DNA of 22,147 nt, taken from a virus. Made by a program: the position numbers and the translations under genes. Each line of letters begins with the position of its first letter. The first letter of the stretch is position 1. Location of the stretch: the IMG/VR virus record IMGVR_UViG_3300021375_000183, positions 1-22,147 of that record; one strand, written 5' to 3'. Below, one piece after another: positions 21,725 through 22,147 of the stretch. The notes under the pieces are model-generated. The model had not been told where the DNA came from, searched no databases, and saw only the letters and a list, made by a program, of their open reading frames with translations.

Positions 21725-22147
21725 ATGACTAAGAAACTAGAAGAAGAATTTAATCTGCCTCCTATTGAAGAAGTTACTCAACAGGAAACATTGCCTACTG
21801 TAGAAGAAACACAGGAGGTCATAGAGGAAGTAAAAGGCGCATTAAGTATTAGCGAAAAGATTAATTTAGCATTTAAAGAAGTAAAAGGTTTAGAAGATCA
21901 CGAAGTTGAAATGAATGATATAGCCAAAAAGGCTATAGAAAGTTATGAGCAACTTATGAATCTAGGTATGAATGTAAGTGATATGGCGGCTGGTAAAGTA
22001 TTTGCAGAAGCAAGTAATATGTTAAAAATTGCCTTAGATGCCAGTGATGCTAAAACAAAAGCAAAGTTACAGCAGATAGATTTAATGCTTAAGAAAGCAA
22101 GAATAGATAAGTTTGATAATAAAGGCAACGAAGCAGAGTCAGTTCAA
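21725..22147 (+). CDS. 16: Small terminase subunit gp16-like, 3' end outside window
   Basis: A frame open for 141 codons to the end of the window. The N-terminal ~45 residues are acidic and low-complexity (E-E-V-T-Q-Q-E, E-E-T-Q-E-V-I-E-E-V). The rest resembles the central coiled-coil of T4 gp16: A-K-K-A-I-E-S-Y-E-Q-L-M-N-L-G, G-K-V-F-A-E-A-S-N-M-L-K and L-Q-Q-I-D-L-M-L-K-K-A-R-I-D-K. gp16 is the ring-forming recognition partner of the large terminase gp17 in DNA packaging, and gp17 is expected just beyond the window. The start is fixed by the leaderless late promoter. Similarity is in a helical region, so the call also leans on position beside packaging and completion genes. Confidence 0.72.
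   Translation, partial: MTKKLEEEFNLPPIEEVTQQETLPTVEETQEVIEEVKGALSISEKINLAFKEVKGLEDHEVEMNDIAKKAIESYEQLMNLGMNVSDMAAGKVFAEASNMLKIALDASDAKTKAKLQQIDLMLKKARIDKFDNKGNEAESVQ

Overview
The window is most likely from an AT-rich (about one third GC by eye), T4-like contractile-tailed phage. The host is probably a marine bacterium; a SAR11/pelagiphage or cyanophage relative fits, but the host is inferred. Evidence for a T4-like phage: recognisable homologues of neck gp13, gp14 and gp15, tail sheath gp18, tail tube gp19, head-completion gp4 (gp50), small terminase gp16 and dNMP kinase gp1. A T4-type late promoter box (NATAAATA) stands in front of most transcription units.

Layout. 1-641 (+): the end of a 2OG-Fe(II) oxygenase-like gene and a small basic hypothetical gene. 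642-4127 (-): a hypothetical gene with its own promoter, then an operon transcribed gp14 > gp15 > Nudix hydrolase, joined by TAATG overlaps. 4136-5221 (-): a radical SAM protein with a SPASM-like C-terminus. A divergent promoter region (5222-5278) and a tRNA-Ser(GCU) follow. 5378-13169 (+): a tightly packed accessory island. It encodes a glycosyltransferase-like protein, a reduced PLP aminotransferase-like protein, an AGAT-type amidinotransferase, two adjacent 2OG-Fe(II) oxygenase-like proteins, a sulfotransferase-like protein, an NAD-dependent sugar epimerase/dehydratase and a B12-binding radical SAM enzyme. 13210-22147 (+): a small membrane protein, a basic hypothetical protein, gp13, dNMP kinase, gp18, a terminator, gp19, a tail-tube-fold paralogue, a small helical protein, gp4 and the start of gp16.

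How the genes work together. The structural genes supply the neck, tail sheath, tail tube and packaging machinery. The island between the two neck segments looks like a small-molecule or glycan-tailoring pathway: sugar-nucleotide chemistry, possible amination, guanidinylation, hydroxylation and sulfation. Its product cannot be read from the sequence.

Two patterns go beyond gene content. First, six start codons lie exactly 5 nt after the late-promoter box. With T4 late-promoter geneometry this places transcription start on the A of AUG, so these mRNAs should be leaderless. A second set of genes has a 31-39 nt gap, usually with a Shine-Dalgarno sequence. Second, gp14, gp15 and gp18 all carry copies of the same short G-D-x-W / Y-x-G-x-W module, absent from the T4 proteins as I know them.
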